DNA of 64,000 bases from JBFWRI01 sp050248995. Its GTDB lineage: Bacteria > Pseudomonadota > Alphaproteobacteria > JAIXQD01. Below the pieces are notes generated by a model that saw nothing but the letters and a program-made list of their open reading frames with translations, was not told the origin of the DNA and did no database searches. The position numbers were made by a program, and so were the translations under genes. Every line of letters starts with the position of its first letter. Within the stretch, counting starts at the first letter, position 1. Positions 35,558 to 45,032 of the stretch are shown piece by piece. The stretch covers positions 5,150 to 69,149 of the forward strand of contig JBFWRI010000007.1 in the NCBI GenBank assembly GCA_050248995.1, read 5' to 3'.

Positions 35558-36912
35558 GCTGACGCCCGCTCCCACGCCTGCAGTTTCCGGTAAATCGTCG
35601 ATGGGTTGATTTCCAGCAGCGCTGCCGCTTTCGCCACGTCATCCTGCGTGGCGGCCAGCGCGGCGCGGATACTCTGCTGTTCCGCCACGCGCAGCGGCAG
35701 CACCGGCCCACGCCCAGCCACCGGTATCTCGCAGGATGACTTCTGGTTTAAAACCTGCGGCGGCAGATCATCGAGCGTCAGCTCGCCGCCGTTTTCCAGC
35801 GCCACCATGTAGCGGATGCAGTTTTCCAGCTGGCGTACGTTACCCGGCCATGCATATCCGCGGAACCACTTCAGAAGCTCGGGCCTGAAACCCCTGAACT
35901 TCTTTTTTTCCTCTGCTGCATAGCGCTGCAGGAAGTGCCGTGCCAGCATATCGATATCCTCGCCCCGCACGCGTAGTGGCGGTAATTCCACCGGCACCAC
36001 GAACAGGCGGTAAAACAGGTCTTCGCGGAAGTTACCGGCCTTCACTTCCAGTTGCGGGTCGCGGTTCGTAGCGGCAATAATGCGTACATCAACGGCGATC
36101 TCCTTGTTGCTGCCCACCGGTTGCACGGTCTGCGTCTGCAGCACGCGCAGCAACTTCACCTGCAGCTCCAGCGGCATTTCGCAGATTTCGTCCAGAAACA
36201 ACGTGCCACCGTCCGCCGCACGGATCGCACCTTCGCTATCGGCATGCGCGTCGGTAAAAGCACCCTTCACATGGCCGAACAGTGCGCTTTCCAGCAGGTT
36301 GCCTGGAATTGCGCCGCAGTTGATGGCTTTAAACGGCCCGTTACGGCGCGGGCTGTTCTGATGCAGCGCCTGCGCCGCCAGTTCCTTGCCGGTACCGCTT
36401 TCACCCATGATGAAAACGGGCGCCTTACTGGCAGCGATGTTTTGCAGCGCGCGGTATACGGCCTGCATAGCAGGCGAATGACCAATGAACGGGCCAAAGC
36501 CGTTACCATCGCCGGCACGGCGCTCGGCCAGTTCGATCTGCAATGAGTGTTTCTCCAGCGCATTGCGCAGCGTCACCAGCAGGCGCGCGGCCGGAAAAGG
36601 CTTCATGATGAAATCATAGGCGCCGATGCGCATGGCTTCGACCGCTTTTTCAACCGAGCCATGCGCCGTGATCATGATGACGACAATATCGGGCCAGCCG
36701 GCGCGGATGGTGCGCAAGACATCCAGCCCGTTGCTATCGGGCAGCTGGATATCAAGGATAACAGCCAATGGCTGTCTTTCCTGGATAATCTTAAGTGCCA
36801 TCTGGCCCGATGCAACGTGTGTCACATCGAATGGTCCCTTGCGCAGGTATTCCATATACGCCGCGGCCATGCTTTCCATATCTTCGACAAGTAAAATATA
36901 TTTGTTCGCCAT
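35554..36912 (-). CDS. Sigma-54-dependent response regulator with GAFTDA variant
   Basis: A protein of 452 residues with three domains. The receiver (1-120) has E10-D11, phospho-acceptor D54 in VILDIQLPDS and K104. The AAA+ domain has Walker A GESGTGKE at 170-177, Walker B GGTLFLDEI near 236-243 and the arginine finger region FREDLFYRL. A Fis-type helix-turn-helix ends the protein (DDVAKAAALLEINPSTIYRKL). The loop that contacts sigma-54, normally GAFTGA, reads GAFTDA at 217-222: the G at position 5 is an aspartate. That position is critical in PspF and NtrC mutants, so activation may be altered. It is an orphan, with no adjacent sensor kinase. Confidence 0.93.
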   Translation of the reverse strand: MANKYILLVEDMESMAAAYMEYLRKGPFDVTHVASGQMALKIIQERQPLAVILDIQLPDSNGLDVLRTIRAGWPDIVVIMITAHGSVEKAVEAMRIGAYDFIMKPFPAARLLVTLRNALEKHSLQIELAERRAGDGNGFGPFIGHSPAMQAVYRALQNIAASKAPVFIMGESGTGKELAAQALHQNSPRRNGPFKAINCGAIPGNLLESALFGHVKGAFTDAHADSEGAIRAADGGTLFLDEICEMPLELQVKLLRVLQTQTVQPVGSNKEIAVDVRIIAATNRDPQLEVKAGNFREDLFYRLFVVPVELPPLRVRGEDIDMLARHFLQRYAAEEKKKFRGFRPELLKWFRGYAWPGNVRQLENCIRYMVALENGGELTLDDLPPQVLNQKSSCEIPVAGRGPVLPLRVAEQQSIRAALAATQDDVAKAAALLEINPSTIYRKLQAWERASA

Positions 36913-36936
36913 ACTGCGAAGTATGACAAAACAGCG

Positions 36937-38052
36937 CTAAAGTGCGGCGAACTGTTTCCCTACTGGCGTATGTAATTGCCCGCCGGAAAGCGGCTTATTA
37001 ACACCCGTGGTTGTCGGCAGCGTCAACGCCAGCCCCTTCTTGCTGCGCACGGCCAGATAGGCAAACGCTTCCGCTTCAAGGAAATCGCCGTCCCAGCCGA
37101 TTGATTCCACGGGCCGGACTGGCACGTTGAATACACGTTGCAGCAAATCCATCATAAATGCGTTATGCCGCCCACCGCCGGTGATCAGCCATTCGCGCGG
37201 CGGTTCAGGAAAGTGCTGCAGGGCGGCTTTTGTAGTAGCAACCGTCAGCGCCGTCAGCGTTGCCGCGCCGTCAGCAAGGTCCAGATGGTCAACCGAGAAC
37301 TGGTGGAAATCATGCCGGTCAAGCGACTTCGGCGGTTTCTTCGCGAAGTACGGCGCCTGTAAAACTTTGGCGATCCACGCCTCATCCACCGTACCGTGGC
37401 GCGCAATCTTGCCGCCGGTATCACGCGGCACACCTGTATGCTTCAGCAGCCAGTCATCAATCAGCGCATTGCCAGGTCCGGTGTCAAAGGCCAGCAGCGC
37501 GCCATCAGCACCTATATAGGTAACGTTGCCCACGCCGCCGATGTTCAGGATGGCGACCGGCTTGGCTAGGTTAGCTGCACGGGCGGCGTGATACAGGGGC
37601 ACCAGCGGGGCACCCTGTCCGCCGGCAGCCACATCATTCACCCGGAACTGGTTCACAACCGGAATGCCGATCTCATTCGCCAGATACTGCCCATCGCCAA
37701 TCTGCCATGTCATCTTACGGCCGGGATTGTGTGCAATGGTTTGGCCATGAAATCCAACCAGATCAATATCTTTGCTTGATAAGTTAAACTCGGTCATGAA
37801 GTCTTGCACGGCGGCGGCATGCGCATCGGTCAGCGTGCGTTCCACATCCTGAATGTCGCCCTTACCACCCATTACGCTGCGCAGGGCGGTACGCTGCGAA
37901 TCATCGAAAGCGACCAGCATTTTCGGGGCCAATACCTCGACCACCTGCTCGCCGTCGGTACGGATCAGCGCCATGTCGATGCCATCCATCGATGTACCGG
38001 TCATCAGTCCAAGTGCTGTGAAACATTCTGCGGGCATAATTCTTTGTAACAT
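36937..38052 (-). CDS. anmK: Anhydro-N-acetylmuramic acid kinase
   Basis: A sugar kinase of 371 residues (E. coli AnmK has 369) from the ATG at 38052 (MLQRIMPAEC). A longer frame to 38085 and a shorter start at 38037 are possible, and the ribosome binding sites are weak. The ATP-binding signature LGLMTGTSMDGID opens the protein, followed by GFHGQTIAHNP, LNIGGVGNVT, FDTGPGNALID and TGGGRHN. It phosphorylates anhydroMurNAc released during peptidoglycan recycling. It diverges from an unknown gene across 51 bp. No mur or nag recycling genes are adjacent. Confidence 0.93.
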   Translation of the reverse strand: MLQRIMPAECFTALGLMTGTSMDGIDMALIRTDGEQVVEVLAPKMLVAFDDSQRTALRSVMGGKGDIQDVERTLTDAHAAAVQDFMTEFNLSSKDIDLVGFHGQTIAHNPGRKMTWQIGDGQYLANEIGIPVVNQFRVNDVAAGGQGAPLVPLYHAARAANLAKPVAILNIGGVGNVTYIGADGALLAFDTGPGNALIDDWLLKHTGVPRDTGGKIARHGTVDEAWIAKVLQAPYFAKKPPKSLDRHDFHQFSVDHLDLADGAATLTALTVATTKAALQHFPEPPREWLITGGGRHNAFMMDLLQRVFNVPVRPVESIGWDGDFLEAEAFAYLAVRSKKGLALTLPTTTGVNKPLSGGQLHTPVGKQFAAL

Positions 38053-38103
38053 ACCTAGGCAAACCCCGTAACCCTGATACAACATGAATTCCTGAGGAGT
38101 ACC

Positions 38104-38586
38104 ATGGCCGCGAACGCATATGTTGGCGCCTGCACTTGTCAGGCAAACGGGCTGGATGAAAAATCACCGCCCAACGAGCATTCCGCTTTTGACCGCGCCG
38201 AAATCGTCAAGAACCTGCTGGTGGCCCGTCTGGGCGGCGCCGAACATATCGACTGGAACCGCGGATCCTTCGATCGCTTCGAAAAAACCGTTGATGGCAA
38301 CTGGCAGACAACCGGCCAGCTGAGTTTTGATATCCGTTATGTGGGTGGCAAGCGCGTACGCCGCCCCGACCTGCAGTTCACCATCATCGGCATCAACAGC
38401 GATGCGCAGCAAGATCATTCAACCCTGCCGGTGGTACAGATCGAGCTTCGCGAACGGGTTGACGCCGACTGGCAACGCACCGGCTATGTAAACGTGTTAG
38501 CGCGTGATGTATTGCGTCCTGAAACCTGCACCGTGCGCCTGCGTGGTGGCAGAACCATGCAACTTGATGACTACATCTTCAACTAA
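38104..38586 (+). CDS. Unknown protein of 160 residues
   Basis: A GAGGAG site lies 5 bases before the ATG. The protein has a helix-forming first third (FDRAEIVKNLLVARLGG) and a beta-rich remainder with VVQIELRERVDADWQRTGYVNV and VRLRGGRTMQL. Two cysteines lie near the start (residues 10 and 12) in a CTC pattern. No family recognised. Its stop TAA shares the four bases CTAA with the stop of the large convergent AsmA/YhdP-type gene. Confidence 0.68.
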   Translation: MAANAYVGACTCQANGLDEKSPPNEHSAFDRAEIVKNLLVARLGGAEHIDWNRGSFDRFEKTVDGNWQTTGQLSFDIRYVGGKRVRRPDLQFTIIGINSDAQQDHSTLPVVQIELRERVDADWQRTGYVNVLARDVLRPETCTVRLRGGRTMQLDDYIFN

Positions 38587-41500
38587 TCATTATCCAAAAA
38601 GAAGACGTTGCGCAGGAAGCCCGGCGCCAGCACCGACAGCGGATTCACGCTGACTTGCGGGTCATCCAGTTTGCCCTTGGCATAATATGTCGCGGCAAAC
38701 AGGCCGCCACCTTCGCCGCCTGTCAGCAGCTGGCCGACAATCGGGATCGAACCCAGCATCTTGTTCGCGGTCGAGAACGGCACCACGGTGCCTTCAAGAT
38801 CGATGTTGTTGGTTTCAGCATTGATGGTGCCAGCCGCCGTCAGGCCCAGGGCGCCGCCTGATGTCCGCACATCCTTGAACTTGATATTGTCACCCTCGAT
38901 GATGATCTCGCCTTTCAGGCGCTTGAAGGCCAAACCCTCGCTGGATTTCGCTGCCGTCAGAATGCCGTCCAGCGACACCGCACTTAACAGGCGCACAAGG
39001 AACGGCAGGTCCAGCACCCGGTAATCGCTGACAATCATGTCGGCGTACAAGGGCTTGCCCGGCTTGCCACGGCCCGCCACCTGCAGCCAGCCACCCATGA
39101 TATCGTCAGTCCAGTCCAGCGCGTACATCACCTTGCCAAGGTCGCGGGTTTCCAGCGTCAGCGACTGCCCCGACGGCGTCGGCGTCAGGTCGGCCAGCAG
39201 CGGAACGGCCCCGCTGGCCGACGCGTTCAGGCTGATACGCTGCCAACCTTCCATATTGCGTGCCGCCGACAACTTGAAGGGCGCAAAGTATCTTTCCTTG
39301 CGACCGGCAGCTGCGTCTTCGCTGGCGAACACGGCGCGCTCAAGGTCAATTACAATGTCATACGACGACGCAGGCTCATCCGGTTTCTTCTCTTCTTCAG
39401 GCTTTGCGGCACCGTCATCCATAAAGGCACCGATGTTCAGCTGTTTGCCTTTGATGTTGATTTTCGGTACGCCGCCTGTTTTGTCATAATCGATAACCGC
39501 ATTGTTCTCACCAATACGCGCCGTAGCGAGCTTCAGGCTTTGCAGGCTGCCATCCTTGCCCAGCGTCGCACTGCCCTTGATATCAAGGGCGGGGCCATCA
39601 GCATCGATGTCATCTATCGTAATCACGCCGTCCTTGATCGTACCTTCGGCAATCAGGGCGCCTTTGACGTCTTTTGCCTTCTTATACGTCAGGCGCGGGA
39701 TATCCAGCGCAACCGGCGTCAGATCAACCTGCAGCGCCAGCTCATCGGGCTGCGCGGTAAAGCGTTTATAGGTCAGCGTCGCCGGCAAGGCGCCATCCAT
39801 TGCGCCCACCATATCAATACCCAGCGCTTCCAGTTCGGGCTTGATGAAATTGGCGCGAATGGTCGCCGTGCTGCCGGGCTGGCCTGCTGCTGCCGTGAAG
39901 TCTTCCAGCCAGTCAACATTGACGCGGGCACCGCTGGCCGTCACATCGCCTTTGACACTCATCTGCTTGGTCGTAATCTGCGCCCGCATATCGCCCTGTG
40001 TCAGCTTCAGCGCCGGCACCAGCTTTTCCGACGCGAAGTTCTTCGCCGTAGCGTCGATCTTCAAATCCACTTCTTCCATCTTTAACGCGTTCAGCAGTGG
40101 CAGGCCCATGTCCAACGTCAGCTCGACATCGCCGGTCATGGATTGCGCGTCAAGGTCCAGCTTCTGCAGGTACTCAAGCGGCTTCGAACTGATAACGGTC
40201 AGCACATCGGTCAGCGGACCTGCCGCCGTTACCGTCGTTTTCATCGGCTGGATATCCTCGCTCAGCCCACCGATATCGACCACGCCGCCTTCTTTCAGTG
40301 ACAGACCCAGCAGGCGCCCACCGCCAATAACGATATGGAAGGCCTTGTCGTCATAGGTGGCAACGGCACGCGCCTGCGTAATCGGCGGCAGCGGGCGATA
40401 GTAATCAACCGTCGCGTTGTCCAGCGTTATCGTGCCGCCCACCTTGCTGTAAGTAAAACCGTCGGTTTTTGGCCCGTCATCCGCCCATGGTATCTGGCCC
40501 ACTATCTCGAACGTGGCTTCGGTCACCATGCCGTCGCGCATGTTGGGTATGACCCACGCCCGCGCATTGGATGCTGCCGTCACCGGCCACAGCGGCGACA
40601 CGTCATTCATCGGCAGATTCTGCACCACGGCCTGCACGGTCAGGTCGCGCACATCGTCGCTTTGCGCCATACCCACTGTGCCGGTCAGGGTTATGGTCGC
40701 GCCGGCGCGCTGCGCCTTCAGGTAATTCAGCGTCACGCGGTTGATGCCGGCGCTGTCGGTCGCTACCAGGCTGGCGTTCAGGCTCAGCTTGTCGACGGTC
40801 AGCGGGTCCGTCATATCCGGGATGATCAGCACGCCCTTATCAAGGCTGTCGATAGCCACCGTGGCCTGCATGGTAGCGTCAGGCATATAGGTTATGTTGG
40901 CATAGCCCTTAAAGGTCACGTCAACCGGCAGCAGCGCACCGTAATCCTGGTCCATGCGGCCCAGCATGGCCGGATTGATCTGGTCAAAGCTGATAATCGT
41001 CTCGCCGGTGCCCTGATCGGGGAACAGCCGCAGATCAAGCGTCAGCGTCACCGGCTGTGGCTTGGTATCGATCGTCAACGTGCCGGTGCCGGTAATCGCG
41101 TCATTGCTACTGGTTTCCACCACGAGGCTGGGCATGGTGCCGGTCAGCGTTGTATCGGCAATGCGGTCAGTAATGGTCAGGCGCGAGGCTGTTACCGACA
41201 CGTTCCCCAACCGCTCCAGCTGGTTCTGAACATTGTTCACGCGCTCAGGCCATTTGGCCAGCAGCGCACCCATGCCGCCGACGCCCTTGCGCTTCACCTT
41301 TACCTGCGGCTCGACGCCCAGCAATGTTAATTGGCCTTCAATCGTACGCTCAAGATTGATATTGGCACCCGAAGCCTTCACCGATGAAAAACGCACGCTG
41401 CCAATCAGCAGTGGTAGCGCCCGCACGCGCGCTTCGGCCTGCGGCACGGTGGCGATAACCCCGCCGTCCTTGTTGTGCAAAATCAGGCCCTGCAAATCGG

Positions 41501-41726
41501 CTACGATCTCGCGCTGGTCGGAATCCCAGCGCAGTGCACTGCTGCTGATAGATGCGCTGATGCCACGCGACGGGTCGCTCAACCGGTCGATCAAAATCGG
41601 TGTCAGGTCTTCCATCGTGATGGGATTGGCCGCCAGTCGCACGAACAGCACCGCGCCCAGCACGATGCCGATGCCGATGAATCCTGCCAGCCATTCAAGG
41701 ACGATAAGGGATGAGCGTTTAAGCAT
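38583..41726 (-). CDS. AsmA/YhdP-type envelope lipid-transport protein
   Basis: A protein of 1047 residues with an N-terminal membrane anchor (about residues 8-30) followed by a large periplasmic body of alternating beta-strands. The start (NPITMEDLTPILIDRL) and the C-terminal segment TSGGALGLTAAGTIN, followed by LGSIPIVGQLLTGGEGGG, are characteristic of the DUF3971/AsmA-C group that includes E. coli YhdP. These proteins are thought to form hydrophobic grooves bridging the inner and outer membranes for phospholipid transport. It is a single gene flanked by a convergent unknown gene and the divergent peroxiredoxin gene. Confidence 0.88.
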   Translation of the reverse strand: MLKRSSLIVLEWLAGFIGIGIVLGAVLFVRLAANPITMEDLTPILIDRLSDPSRGISASISSSALRWDSDQREIVADLQGLILHNKDGGVIATVPQAEARVRALPLLIGSVRFSSVKASGANINLERTIEGQLTLLGVEPQVKVKRKGVGGMGALLAKWPERVNNVQNQLERLGNVSVTASRLTITDRIADTTLTGTMPSLVVETSSNDAITGTGTLTIDTKPQPVTLTLDLRLFPDQGTGETIISFDQINPAMLGRMDQDYGALLPVDVTFKGYANITYMPDATMQATVAIDSLDKGVLIIPDMTDPLTVDKLSLNASLVATDSAGINRVTLNYLKAQRAGATITLTGTVGMAQSDDVRDLTVQAVVQNLPMNDVSPLWPVTAASNARAWVIPNMRDGMVTEATFEIVGQIPWADDGPKTDGFTYSKVGGTITLDNATVDYYRPLPPITQARAVATYDDKAFHIVIGGGRLLGLSLKEGGVVDIGGLSEDIQPMKTTVTAAGPLTDVLTVISSKPLEYLQKLDLDAQSMTGDVELTLDMGLPLLNALKMEEVDLKIDATAKNFASEKLVPALKLTQGDMRAQITTKQMSVKGDVTASGARVNVDWLEDFTAAAGQPGSTATIRANFIKPELEALGIDMVGAMDGALPATLTYKRFTAQPDELALQVDLTPVALDIPRLTYKKAKDVKGALIAEGTIKDGVITIDDIDADGPALDIKGSATLGKDGSLQSLKLATARIGENNAVIDYDKTGGVPKINIKGKQLNIGAFMDDGAAKPEEEKKPDEPASSYDIVIDLERAVFASEDAAAGRKERYFAPFKLSAARNMEGWQRISLNASASGAVPLLADLTPTPSGQSLTLETRDLGKVMYALDWTDDIMGGWLQVAGRGKPGKPLYADMIVSDYRVLDLPFLVRLLSAVSLDGILTAAKSSEGLAFKRLKGEIIIEGDNIKFKDVRTSGGALGLTAAGTINAETNNIDLEGTVVPFSTANKMLGSIPIVGQLLTGGEGGGLFAATYYAKGKLDDPQVSVNPLSVLAPGFLRNVFFLDND

Positions 41727-41829
41727 AATTTTCAGCCATTTTCACGAGCCCGCACAGAATGGCAAGGGATATTGACTTTTTAACGGCAAAGCACACATTC
41801 AGCAGGCAACTTTCCCCAGGGAGCTCGCC

Positions 41830-42495
41830 ATGGCAGCCAAGAAAACAGCCCAAAAGACCAATAAGAAAACCACTCAAAAGACAACAACGCGCAAGACCAC
41901 GACCAAAACCAAAACAACCAAGAAGACAGCGCCCAAGCAAACCGGCCTGAAAGTCGGCAGCAAGGCGCCAACCTTCACCCTGCCAACCGACAGCGGCATG
42001 GTCACGCTGGGCGCGCTGAAGGGCCAGAACGTCGTTCTGTATTTCTACCCCAAGGATGATACACCCGGCTGCACGGTTGAAGCCTGCACCTTCGGCAACC
42101 ACCTGCCCAAATTCAAAAAGATGAACGCCACCATCATCGGCGTGTCACGCGACGATGTGAAAAGCCACAAGAAGTTCAAAGCCAAGTACAAGCTGCCGTT
42201 CACACTGGCATCGGACACCACGGAGAAGGTATGCAAGGCTTACGGCGTGATGGTCGACAAGAATATGTACGGCAAGAAGGTGCGTGGTGTTGAACGCAGC
42301 ACGTTCCTGATCGATGCCACCGGCACTATCCGCGCTATCTGGCGCAAGGTGAACGTGGAAGGCCATAGCAACGAAGTGCAAGCCGCACTGAAGGCACTTG
42401 CCACTACCAAGGCCACAGCAAAGTCGACCACAAAGGTCACAAAGAAGACAGCTGCTAACACCAATAAGAAGACAGCACGCCGTAAGGCTGCCTGA
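41830..42495 (+). CDS. Peroxiredoxin (Bcp/PrxQ type) with histone H1-like basic tails
   Basis: A protein of 221 residues. Residues about 38-190 are a complete Bcp/PrxQ peroxiredoxin, with the peroxidatic cysteine C81 in PKDDTPGCT and the resolving cysteine C86 five residues on, plus a GVSRDDV segment and LIDATGTI. Both ends carry unusual tails: the first 37 residues are lysine/threonine repeats (KKTAQKTNKKTTQKTTTRKT), and the last 30 are again lysine/threonine/alanine-rich, ending NKKTARRKAA. Such tails resemble bacterial histone H1-like proteins (Hc1, AlgR3 type) and should bind DNA or RNA. The plain enzyme reduces hydroperoxides with thioredoxin. It diverges from the AsmA-type gene. Tail-less homologues are the norm, so the gene is an extended form. 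Confidence 0.9.
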   Translation: MAAKKTAQKTNKKTTQKTTTRKTTTKTKTTKKTAPKQTGLKVGSKAPTFTLPTDSGMVTLGALKGQNVVLYFYPKDDTPGCTVEACTFGNHLPKFKKMNATIIGVSRDDVKSHKKFKAKYKLPFTLASDTTEKVCKAYGVMVDKNMYGKKVRGVERSTFLIDATGTIRAIWRKVNVEGHSNEVQAALKALATTKATAKSTTKVTKKTAANTNKKTARRKAA

Positions 42496-42496
42496 A

Positions 42497-42811
42497 CTAC
42501 TCTAGGTCAAAATCCGGCATGAAGTCTGCCTTAAGCCGCTCATGCCGGATTGTTTCCGGGAATAGCACCCAGAAGTATAAATTCGCACACATCACATCAA
42601 GCGTACGTGGAATAAACCATGGGCGTCCCGGCACATCAACTGCGCATAGCGCTGAGACATCAGTATTGTCGCCGTCAACATCATCAATAGTGGCATCCGA
42701 AAAACTGAAGCGCAGCGCCTGCATAAAATTATGTAAACGCATCCCAGCGCTATAACGGCCCTCGATGGGTGGTAAAATATGAATGACCTCACCAGCTTTT
42801 AATTTGAACAT
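42497..42811 (-). CDS. Unknown small protein
   Basis: A protein of 104 residues from the ATG at 42811 (MFKLKAGEVIHILPP), where CCGGAG precedes it by 6 bases. The first 40 residues form a small beta motif, and the C-terminus is aromatic- and acid-rich (CANLYFWVLFPE). No family recognised. It converges on the peroxiredoxin gene with one base between stops and is divergent from tsaC. Confidence 0.65.
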   Translation of the reverse strand: MFKLKAGEVIHILPPIEGRYSAGMRLHNFMQALRFSFSDATIDDVDGDNTDVSALCAVDVPGRPWFIPRTLDVMCANLYFWVLFPETIRHERLKADFMPDFDLE

Positions 42812-42891
42812 TGAATTCTCCGGCTTAATATTTGCCCAGCTTAGCCTAGTTGCTGCTTGCAATTAAAGCACAAATAATCTTTAACAATTCC

Positions 42892-43518
42892 ATGTCGTTA
42901 CTTACGCCAACACCTGAAGCTATCCAACAAGCCGCCGATCTGTTAAAGGCCGGCGGCATTGTTGCGTTCCCCACCGCTACGCTGTACGGTCTTGGCGCTG
43001 ATGCGCGCAACGCGGCGGCGGTTGAAAAAGTGTATGCCGCCAAAGGCCGTCCGTCCGTCAAGCCGCTGATCGTCATCGCCGGCACCAAGGAAGCGCTGGA
43101 GCGCGAAGTTGTCTTCAATAGCGTCGCTGACGAACTGGCCACGCATTTCTGGCCGGGCCCGTTGACCATCGTGCTGCCGCTGCGGCCCGATACGACCATC
43201 GCGCCCATCGTCACGGCGGGCGGCCCCACCTGCGCCGTGCGTGTTGAATCGCACCCAGTGACGCGCGATTTAATGCAAGCGTTCGGCGGACTGATCGTCG
43301 CCCCCAGCGCCAACCTTGCCGACGATGCACCGCCAACAACACCGCAGGAAGTGTTGCAAAGCCTCGGCGCTGCCACGCCACTGGTGCTGGCTGCCGGCAA
43401 AACCGACTCGAACGTCGCCTCGACGTTAATCGATGTTACCGCCGCCACCCCGCGCATCCTGCGCGAAGGCGCCATATCAAGGGAACAGATTCAACACGTT
43501 ATCGGACGCGTTGATTAA
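42892..43518 (+). CDS. tsaC: Threonylcarbamoyl-AMP synthase TsaC/Sua5 (YrdC domain)
   Basis: A protein of 208 residues starting at 42892; an upstream TTG frame lacks similarity. It contains the YrdC domain: GGIVAFPTATLYGLGADA, the KGRPSVKPL loop that binds ATP/threonine, FWPGPLTIVLP, and PSANLADD. It makes threonylcarbamoyl-AMP from threonine, bicarbonate and ATP, the first step of t6A37 modification of ANN-decoding tRNAs. It lacks the extra Sua5 domain, so it is the short TsaC form. The partners TsaB, TsaD and TsaE are not in the window. Confidence 0.92.
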   Translation: MSLLTPTPEAIQQAADLLKAGGIVAFPTATLYGLGADARNAAAVEKVYAAKGRPSVKPLIVIAGTKEALEREVVFNSVADELATHFWPGPLTIVLPLRPDTTIAPIVTAGGPTCAVRVESHPVTRDLMQAFGGLIVAPSANLADDAPPTTPQEVLQSLGAATPLVLAAGKTDSNVASTLIDVTAATPRILREGAISREQIQHVIGRVD

Positions 43519-43568
43519 CCTTTCCGTTTTTCTTTTATTTTCAGCAATACGCATGATAGCCTTTGCAC

Positions 43569-44036
43569 ATGGCCCAGAACGTAAACCCGTTAGCCAGCTT
43601 TGCCGATATCGCGGAAGACGCTTTCGACCCGATCGATGCTCCGCCGAATGACAAGCTTTTTCCCGAACTCGCTGGCAAGCCCTTCTACAAGGAAGCGCTG
43701 GAAGCTCTGCAGGTTATCTATCAGGGCCTTGATCGCGAACCCGGCAGCCAGTTCGGCAAAACCGTTTACAAGCGCGAACTGCTGCTGGACGAAATGGCCC
43801 AGCGCGAACGCAAGCAGCAGGAAGAAGACACGCGTCGGCCAAAACCCGAACCCGGCCCGGCTGCCGCCAACACAGACGAACCCGAGAAAGACCCGACCGC
43901 CACTGAAGCGGCGCGCAAACCACACCAGCGTCAGGCAGCGCCCACACTGCTGGCCGCACTTGTACCGCCCCCGCCGTCCTTTGCGGTGGAAACCCCCACG
44001 GGTGGCGACAACAGTTCTTCGGATTCAGCAGAATAA
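43569..44036 (+). CDS. Unknown protein with disordered C-terminus
   Basis: A protein of 155 residues. Residues 1 to about 75 include a helical core (PFYKEALEALQVIYQGLD), and the rest is a proline/glutamate/serine-rich disordered region (RPKPEPGPAAANTDEPEKD and PPPPSFAVETPTGGD). This suggests a scaffold or secretion-related tail. It lies 50 bp after tsaC and converges on the lytic transglycosylase gene with no gap. Confidence 0.65.
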   Translation: MAQNVNPLASFADIAEDAFDPIDAPPNDKLFPELAGKPFYKEALEALQVIYQGLDREPGSQFGKTVYKRELLLDEMAQRERKQQEEDTRRPKPEPGPAAANTDEPEKDPTATEAARKPHQRQAAPTLLAALVPPPPSFAVETPTGGDNSSSDSAE

Positions 44037-45011
44037 TTAAACGACAGTGCGCCGGTCGTCAGACTTGCGACTCTTGGCTGCTTCGGCGGCATCCAGCATC
44101 TTTTCGGCCACCATCATCGCATTCACCTGTGCGTTCTCGCCCATCAGGTAATCAAGCCCGCCCGGCATGGCAAGGCCGGCCACACGCACCGGTTTCGCAC
44201 CCATAAATAAAGGCTTTTCAGCATTGGCGACAAAAGTCTCGCTGGTAATGGTTGCCAGCACCTGCAGTGGCTTCGCGGCAGCGACGCGCACCGGCTTCAC
44301 CTTTTCAACTTTTACGCTGGCCACATCCACGGCAGGCTTTGCGGGTGCTGCTGCGATATTGGTTTCCGCATCTTGGAACTTGGCGGCGAAGTTATTGTAA
44401 ACCTCGCTCACGCTGCGGGCACGGCCGCCCGCCGTATAGAACACATTATGATTGGCGGCAGCAGCTTCGGGCAGCAGGCGCGCCGCCGGGGCGTTCGGAG
44501 CTACTTTCATCTTGTCCAGCAACGCGCTGGCGCCGCCCGCACCCAGGAAGTGCGCCATATACATTTCGGTTGCACCAATCTTGCCGCCAACCTTGGCCTG
44601 CAGCGTGCTGGCATTTTCAACGGCCAGTTCGGCGGCCATCACGGCGGCGACCTGCGGGTTGTTGCGCAGGGCCAGAATCTGGTTACGCGCAGCGGCGTCG
44701 TTGACCACGGCGCGGCCATCCGCCGTACGCGTGATCTTGTCGGCTGCGCTGGCCAGACCGTACTGGGCGCCATGGCGGTCGATCACGTCCAGCCATGTGC
44801 CCTTGGTGAACTGATACAAGCCGCTGGCACTGCTGGTGGCCGCTTTGGCGGCCGGATTCATGCTGCTTTCGATATTGGCCTTCTGCACCAGATAGGCAAA
44901 ATCGACCCCAGTCTTGGCGCTGGCCTGCTGAATAGCCTTCACGGTGCGTTGCTGCCCTGCAGGCAACTCACTGATGTTATTCAAAAATTTACCAATACCC
45001 GCCATGCTCAT
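44037..45011 (-). CDS. Lytic transglycosylase SLT-domain protein
   Basis: A protein of 324 residues. Residues about 20-120 form a goose-type SLT domain with the catalytic glutamate in QKANIESSMNP, then SASGLYQFTKGTW. These enzymes cleave the MurNAc-GlcNAc bond to give anhydroMurNAc, the substrate of AnmK (gene at 36937-38052). The C-terminal 130 residues are alanine/valine-rich with repeated KVEKVKPVRVAAAKP-like segments and no known fold. No signal peptide is apparent (the start is MSMAGIGKFLNNIS), so export is unclear; single-domain flagellar transglycosylases can be exported without one. Confidence 0.85.
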   Translation of the reverse strand: MSMAGIGKFLNNISELPAGQQRTVKAIQQASAKTGVDFAYLVQKANIESSMNPAAKAATSSASGLYQFTKGTWLDVIDRHGAQYGLASAADKITRTADGRAVVNDAAARNQILALRNNPQVAAVMAAELAVENASTLQAKVGGKIGATEMYMAHFLGAGGASALLDKMKVAPNAPAARLLPEAAAANHNVFYTAGGRARSVSEVYNNFAAKFQDAETNIAAAPAKPAVDVASVKVEKVKPVRVAAAKPLQVLATITSETFVANAEKPLFMGAKPVRVAGLAMPGGLDYLMGENAQVNAMMVAEKMLDAAEAAKSRKSDDRRTVV

Positions 45012-45032
45012 GGCAGCAAACTCCCTCTATCT

